From contig JAEWMZ010000187.1 in the NCBI GenBank assembly GCA_023392995.1, forward strand, positions 1 through 9,365: DNA of 9,365 nucleotides, in the 5' to 3' direction. The stretch comes from Bacillota bacterium (GTDB taxonomy: Bacteria; Bacillota; Clostridia; Lachnospirales; Lachnospiraceae). How positions within the stretch are numbered: position 1 is the stretch's first letter; every line of letters starts with the position of its first letter. This document shows positions 5,041-9,365 of this stretch, piece after piece. Below the pieces are notes generated by a model that saw only the letters and a program-made list of their open reading frames with translations, ran no database searches and had not been told where the DNA came from. Both the position numbers and the translations under genes were made by a program.

Positions 5041-6015
5041 TCAATTGCCATAAAAGGGAAACAGAACTTCCTGATTTTCTGGATCATACATATTATCCTT
5101 GGTAATCAACAGGGAGCCGGAGTCTATATTAACGGACCAGGTATCCTGTGTAACGCTCTTCACCGCAGTCTCGATACCCAGGTAACCCATGCTGTAAGCT
5201 CTCTGTACGACAATGGCAGAAAACACTCCTTGTTCCAGCAGCTTGATTTCTTCCGTGGAATTATCAAACCCAATCATGATAATCTTTCCTCCAAGCCCTT
5301 TTTCCACCACTGCCCTGGCTGCACCTACCGCAGAATTCTCATTCAAGCAGGCAAGGACATCAATATCATATTTCTCTAATAATTTCATGGTTTCCTGATA
5401 CCCGGTCTCATAATCCGAATTACTATAGACCACATCAGCGATCTGCTCTTCATACTCTCCCAGGGCATCCCGGAACCCCTTCTCCCGCTCCATTGCAGTG
5501 GAAGAGGTTTTTACATGAGAAACAATGCCGATGGTTGAATTCTTATCAATATTTTTCTTTGCGAATTCCCCCATCTTTCTGCCGGCTTGATAGTTATCGG
5601 TAGCTATGATTGCATCCTGTAGGTGCTCCGAGGAGGCAGAATCAATATACACCAGTTTAATTCCGGCTTCCTTCACCTTCTTTAATACTTCCAGATTACC
5701 TATGAGGGAGTTTGGAGAAACCACGATGGCATCCGGCTTTTTTTCAATCGCCTGTAAGATCAATTTATTTTGACCTTCAACATCTGTCTCTTCCTCCGGC
5801 GCAATAATCTCCAGCGTTGCTTCATTTTCCTTGGCTGCCATTTCCGCTCCCGCATTCACAGAAAGCCAAAAATCCGTTCCGGCCTTTACCTTGGGAATAT
5901 AGATAATATAAGGTAAATCCGTTCTTGTATTCATTATTATTTTCACTGAGAATACTATACCTGCTACTGCGAATATCACTGCTGCAATAGCGATTAATAT
6001 TTTCCTTTTTTCCAT
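5041..6015 (-). CDS. Membrane-anchored sugar-binding protein, probable sensor for the kinase
   Basis: This 324-residue protein has an N-terminal hydrophobic segment (about 5-28, after MEKRK) and then a ribose-type periplasmic-binding-protein domain. The segment contains no cysteine, so there is no lipobox; a signal anchor is likelier than a lipoprotein signal, though cleavage cannot be excluded. Pocket residues expected from RbsB are present: Phe49-Trp50, Asp125, Arg178, Asn225, Asp251 and Gln271, so it should still bind sugar. It shares TDNYQAG with the importer lipoprotein (here 139-145) but lacks that protein's spacer and is about 45 residues shorter. The ATG has GGAGGGG upstream and follows the kinase by 54 bases. 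Family precedent (XylFII with LytS in Clostridium beijerinckii) suggests it presents ligand state to the kinase. It might instead be a second binding protein for the importer. Confidence 0.88.
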   Translation of the reverse strand: MEKRKILIAIAAVIFAVAGIVFSVKIIMNTRTDLPYIIYIPKVKAGTDFWLSVNAGAEMAAKENEATLEIIAPEEETDVEGQNKLILQAIEKKPDAIVVSPNSLIGNLEVLKKVKEAGIKLVYIDSASSEHLQDAIIATDNYQAGRKMGEFAKKNIDKNSTIGIVSHVKTSSTAMEREKGFRDALGEYEEQIADVVYSNSDYETGYQETMKLLEKYDIDVLACLNENSAVGAARAVVEKGLGGKIIMIGFDNSTEEIKLLEQGVFSAIVVQRAYSMGYLGIETAVKSVTQDTWSVNIDSGSLLITKDNMYDPENQEVLFPFYGN

Positions 6016-6069
6016 GCTCCCCTCCAATACAGTCTAACTATTAAATACCCGTTCTCTTATCCTGCATAC

Positions 6070-7827
6070 TTATTGCTGATACGGAATTATAATACTTGCC
6101 GTGGTTCCTTCTCCCAATTTACTTTCATATCTAAGTCCATAATCCTTCCCATAATATAATTGCAATCGGCTATGAACATTTTGCACCCCAACCCGTTTAC
6201 TATCTGCCGCGCCGGTTTGTGTAAAGACACTTTGAACCTTCTCCTGGCTCATACCCATACCATTATCTTTAATCTCAATTACTACATCAGGTCCAAGAAT
6301 ATATCCTTTAATTTGAATGAGGCCTTTTCCTTCTTTATATTTAATTCCGTGATAAATTGCATTTTCTACCAAGGGCTGAAGCACCAGCTTCGCGATCGGA
6401 ACTCTAAGAACCTCCGGTTCCACATCAATCTCATATTCCAGTTTATCTTTATAACGCATCTTTTGAATCGTCAGGTAATCCTTTACATAATCAATCTCAC
6501 GATCCAGCGTTACAAGCTCATCCTCATTGCTGATGCTTTTTCGCAGCAGCTTGGAGAGCGCCGAGGTCATCTGGATTACCTCCTCTGTATTAGACCCTTC
6601 TGCCATCCATATAATAGAGTCCAGCGTATTATATAAAAAGTGTGGATTGATCTGAGCCTGTAATGCACGTATCTCACTCTTTCGCTTCGCTTCCTGTTCT
6701 GCTATGTTGTTCTCAATGAGCTGTCGTATCTTATAGATCATAATTCGGAAGGAATTCTTCAGCCGTCCGATTTCATTGATGGAATCAGAATCCTCCAATT
6801 GAATATCAAAATTACCCGACTCCACTTCCTTCATGGATTTACGTAATTCTTTCATCGGCTTTGTTAAGGCATTTGAGAAAATAACTGCGAGTATGGTTGC
6901 CAAAAGCAGCAAAATCATCGCCAGTACTGCATACGTCTTCCTGGTTTCATTCATCTGCTCCATCATCTCACTTTTATAGTTAACACCCACTACTGTCCAG
7001 CCTGTATTTTCTGATTTTGCTGTGAAATATATCTTATCCCCGTCTGCCGTGAGGTAGCTTGCGCCCTTGCTTGTCAGTATCTCTTCAATATTCTCTTCTC
7101 TTACTCCACTATAAATCAACTGCTGCTTCGGATGATAGATGATATTTCCCTGATCATCAACAATAAATACATAGCCGCGATTACTCAGATCAATGCTTTC
7201 GCATAAGCTGCTGATCAAACTATAATTCAAGTCAATGAAAAATACGCCTTCGACCTCACCGGTCTTAGGGTTAATAATTCCATTACTTAAGGTAACCACC
7301 CATTGATAATCATCTGCCACGATGTTTTGGACATGGGAAGTCGTTAACACCATACGCCCGTTTAACGCCTCCTGATACCAGTTCATCTTTCGATAATCAA
7401 CATTTTCATTCATGACGACATGGCGGTCATTGATCAGGTAAGTCCCATCTCTTCCAATGATTCCAATATTATGAATATCCTGTCTGGTTTCTCGAAGCAC
7501 GGAAAACTGGGAACTGATGGTTTCTCCAATCACCATCTTCTTACTATCATTCACATAGGCAAAAAGATATTCCTTTACATCCTCATTATTGACCTCCAGC
7601 TGAGCGACATTTTCCATATACGAGATATAGGAGTCAATATTTCGGTTTATTTGTTCATTTAATTGAGTAACATAATCTGTCGCTATGGAAAAGACTACCT
7701 TTTCTCCTCTAGAATAGGAAATTGTAGCGAAAATAAGTACTACAAAAACAATAAGTACTGTAAAGGACAATACTATTGTTGTTCGAATGCTTTTAAATTT
7801 AAGTAGTTTCATCAGTCCGTTTTTCAC
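6070..7827 (-). CDS. Sensor histidine kinase, YesM/LytS class
   Basis: This 585-residue membrane kinase phosphorylates its partner regulator in response to an outside signal. In order: transmembrane segment 1 (about 17-37); an extracellular double-Cache-like region (38-297) with NWYQEAL (149-155), GVFFIDLNYSLI (194-205) and GYVFIVDDQGNIIYHP (218-233); transmembrane segment 2 (298-318); HAMP linker (about 319-375); coiled coil; the His_kinase block QINPHFLYN with phospho-acceptor His396; and an HATPase domain with N-box Asn489 (LVLQPLVENA), DNGMGM (521-526) and GVQN (547-550). All catalytic motifs look intact. A GTG start is chosen because GGGAGA (7839-7844) lies 11 bases upstream; the in-frame ATG at 7812 has no ribosome binding site. 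Only 8 bases separate it from the regulator stop, and its ribosome site overlaps the regulator's end, implying coupling. Confidence 0.95.
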   Translation of the reverse strand: MKNGLMKLLKFKSIRTTIVLSFTVLIVFVVLIFATISYSRGEKVVFSIATDYVTQLNEQINRNIDSYISYMENVAQLEVNNEDVKEYLFAYVNDSKKMVIGETISSQFSVLRETRQDIHNIGIIGRDGTYLINDRHVVMNENVDYRKMNWYQEALNGRMVLTTSHVQNIVADDYQWVVTLSNGIINPKTGEVEGVFFIDLNYSLISSLCESIDLSNRGYVFIVDDQGNIIYHPKQQLIYSGVREENIEEILTSKGASYLTADGDKIYFTAKSENTGWTVVGVNYKSEMMEQMNETRKTYAVLAMILLLLATILAVIFSNALTKPMKELRKSMKEVESGNFDIQLEDSDSINEIGRLKNSFRIMIYKIRQLIENNIAEQEAKRKSEIRALQAQINPHFLYNTLDSIIWMAEGSNTEEVIQMTSALSKLLRKSISNEDELVTLDREIDYVKDYLTIQKMRYKDKLEYEIDVEPEVLRVPIAKLVLQPLVENAIYHGIKYKEGKGLIQIKGYILGPDVVIEIKDNGMGMSQEKVQSVFTQTGAADSKRVGVQNVHSRLQLYYGKDYGLRYESKLGEGTTASIIIPYQQ

Positions 7828-7835
7828 TTAATTCT

Positions 7836-9365
7836 CTATCTCCCGCTTTTCGCATACTCCGACGGAGTCATTCCAGTCACTTTTTTAAAGATCAGGCTAA
7901 AATAATGCGGATCCTTATAACCCACCTTCTCAGCAATTTCATATGCCCGGTAATCAGTTGTATCCATTAATTTCTTTGACTGATCAATTCGAATTCTGGT
8001 AAGCGCCTCCACAAAAGTTTCTCCTGTATAATTCTTAAATATTACACTAAAGTAACTAATGCTCACGCCCAAATAAGAACATACCATATTCAGAGACATA
8101 TTTGGATCCATATAATTCTTCTCTATATAATCCATGGCTAAGACAGACTGCTTTCTGCCCTCTCCTTCTTTTTGACCAGCCACCTTATTCATCATGCTAA
8201 AGCAAATATTAATACAGGCACTTTTTACATCACCAATATACTTATTATCCGTCAGCTTCTTCATCATAGACCGCTCTTCCTGGTATTCTCCTCCGGTGCT
8301 TTCATTGGATTCAAAGGAAACAATGATGGAGAGCAGGGTATTTTGTATATATAATATGATATCCTTTTTTAAACAGCAATTATCTATAATATCTGAGAAT
8401 AAGGCATCAATGGCGGTTTCCAGCTCACTCTTTTGGTTTAATTTGATACATAAGCTAATCCGATCACTCCATAGATTGACCGGGACATGACCGTTGATGT
8501 GCTTTTGTCCCTTAAGATCAACGGCATAAAAATAATCCTTCTTTTCTAACAAGAATTTATATTCCAAGGCTTCCCTGGCACTTAGATAAGAATCTCTCCA
8601 GGCATAGGGTGCCTGCACTGTAGCTCCGATAATAACACTGACTTTAATCTTTACATAGTCCCAAAGAGCCTGCAATAATTTATCACAGGTCTTTTTAACT
8701 CGAAATAATAGCTCGTCTTCTTCCTCCGCGGCAAATAATAAAGCAAATTTGTTCGCAGATAAATGAACCATAATTCCATGCTTACTATCTTCCATGATCT
8801 CACCGGCAATATTCGCTATTGTAAAATTCACCAGATCATGCTCTTGTTCCGGATAAATGATACAAAATTCCGAGGCATCCTCCAAATCAACTAAGGCGAC
8901 CGTATAGCACTGCCCCTGGAGATGAACGCCAAAGTTCTTCATTTGATCATAAACATCTTTTTTTGCATATTTTTCTTCCAGCAGTTTTCTCAAAAACCGC
9001 TCTCTCAGTACCGGTATGTTCTTTTGGTACTCTGCTTGAATTCTTTCTATATGAGCCCGCTGTCTGGCATCTTCCTCCAGACTGTTTTTTACTCTTTTTA
9101 ACACCTCTTTCAGTTCAAGAGAGGTGACTGGTTTGACAATATACTCCTTTACACGATATTCCAAAGCATGTCTCGCATATTCAAACTCATCATATCCGCT
9201 AAGAATTACCACTTTTGTATTCGGATGTTTCTGGTATACATAACTGGCTAATTCCAGCCCGTCCATGTAAGGCATACAGATATCTGTTATAATTAGATCC
9301 GGTCTTTCCTTCTCAATGTATTTAATTGCATCCTGACCGTTTTCTGCAGCACCAATTAAATAAAA
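7836..9365 (-). CDS. Response regulator, YesN class (receiver plus AraC-type HTH), 5' end cut off
   Basis: The open frame runs off the right edge, leaving 509 visible residues; roughly 30-40 N-terminal residues carrying the first acidic residues of the receiver are missing. In visible numbering, AAENGQDAI (6-14) and LIITDICMPYMDG (24-36) place the phospho-acceptor at Asp28, followed by LSGYDEFEYA (Ser56) and YIVKPV (Lys78). The first ATG inside the window (9275) lies within the receiver and is not the start. A coiled-coil stretch and a degenerate GGDEF-like middle domain typical of YesN/CdaR-like regulators follow (about 135-285). The last 100 or so residues are an AraC-type double helix-turn-helix, ending KVGYKDPHYFSLIFKKVTGM and TPSEYAKSGR. 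It heads the kinase-sensor operon and is the obvious candidate activator of the importer genes downstream. Confidence 0.95.
   Translation of the reverse strand, partial: FYLIGAAENGQDAIKYIEKERPDLIITDICMPYMDGLELASYVYQKHPNTKVVILSGYDEFEYARHALEYRVKEYIVKPVTSLELKEVLKRVKNSLEEDARQRAHIERIQAEYQKNIPVLRERFLRKLLEEKYAKKDVYDQMKNFGVHLQGQCYTVALVDLEDASEFCIIYPEQEHDLVNFTIANIAGEIMEDSKHGIMVHLSANKFALLFAAEEEDELLFRVKKTCDKLLQALWDYVKIKVSVIIGATVQAPYAWRDSYLSAREALEYKFLLEKKDYFYAVDLKGQKHINGHVPVNLWSDRISLCIKLNQKSELETAIDALFSDIIDNCCLKKDIILYIQNTLLSIIVSFESNESTGGEYQEERSMMKKLTDNKYIGDVKSACINICFSMMNKVAGQKEGEGRKQSVLAMDYIEKNYMDPNMSLNMVCSYLGVSISYFSVIFKNYTGETFVEALTRIRIDQSKKLMDTTDYRAYEIAEKVGYKDPHYFSLIFKKVTGMTPSEYAKSGR

Noticed and set aside
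6160..6636. Plus-strand protein of 158 residues antisense to the kinase
   Set aside because: It lies wholly opposite conserved kinase motifs, has no recognisable domain, and is best explained as a shadow frame. The same reasoning removes the other plus-strand frames over the permease, ATPase and regulator.

Overview
The window looks like a carbohydrate-uptake locus from a low-GC Firmicute, most probably a Clostridia/Lachnospiraceae-type anaerobe. The evidence is AT-rich DNA, strong GGAGG ribosome binding sites, a lipobox-anchored binding protein with a Thr/Pro-rich spacer, and a YesM/YesN-type two-component pair beside an ABC sugar importer. The genus is inference only. All seven supported genes lie on the minus strand, so the biological order runs from the right edge to the left.

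Right half (9365 to 5041): a signalling operon made of an AraC-type response regulator (YesN class, 5' end cut by the window edge), a YesM-type histidine kinase with a double-Cache-like extracellular region, and a ribose-type periplasmic-binding-protein fold held by an N-terminal hydrophobic anchor with no lipobox. The kinase starts 8 bases after the regulator stop, and the anchored binding protein follows 54 bases after the kinase. This resembles the known XylFII-LytS-YesN arrangement, in which a membrane-tethered sugar-binding protein is the sensory partner of the kinase.

Centre (about 4638-5040): a control region with a strong intrinsic terminator, a TATAAT promoter downstream of it, A-tracts, and two near-identical 14-bp direct repeats 136 bp apart. 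These are the best candidates here for binding sites of the response regulator.

Left half (4637 to 212): the importer operon, made of a two-domain CUT2-family ATPase (RbsA/MglA type), a permease (RbsC/MglC type), a lipoprotein sugar-binding protein, and FucU, an L-fucose mutarotase family enzyme. A short hairpin lies between permease and binding protein, and a longer one between binding protein and fucU. fucU also has its own extended -10 promoter preceded by a tandem 12-bp repeat. The far left (1-211) has no supported gene, but a minus-strand promoter there seems to drive something beyond the window.

Working model (inference): extracellular sugar is bound by the anchored binding protein, which signals through the kinase to the regulator. 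The regulator then activates the importer genes, and FucU speeds anomer interconversion of the imported sugar. FucU points to L-fucose or a related sugar, but no isomerase, kinase, aldolase or dehydrogenase gene is in view, so the substrate is not proved.
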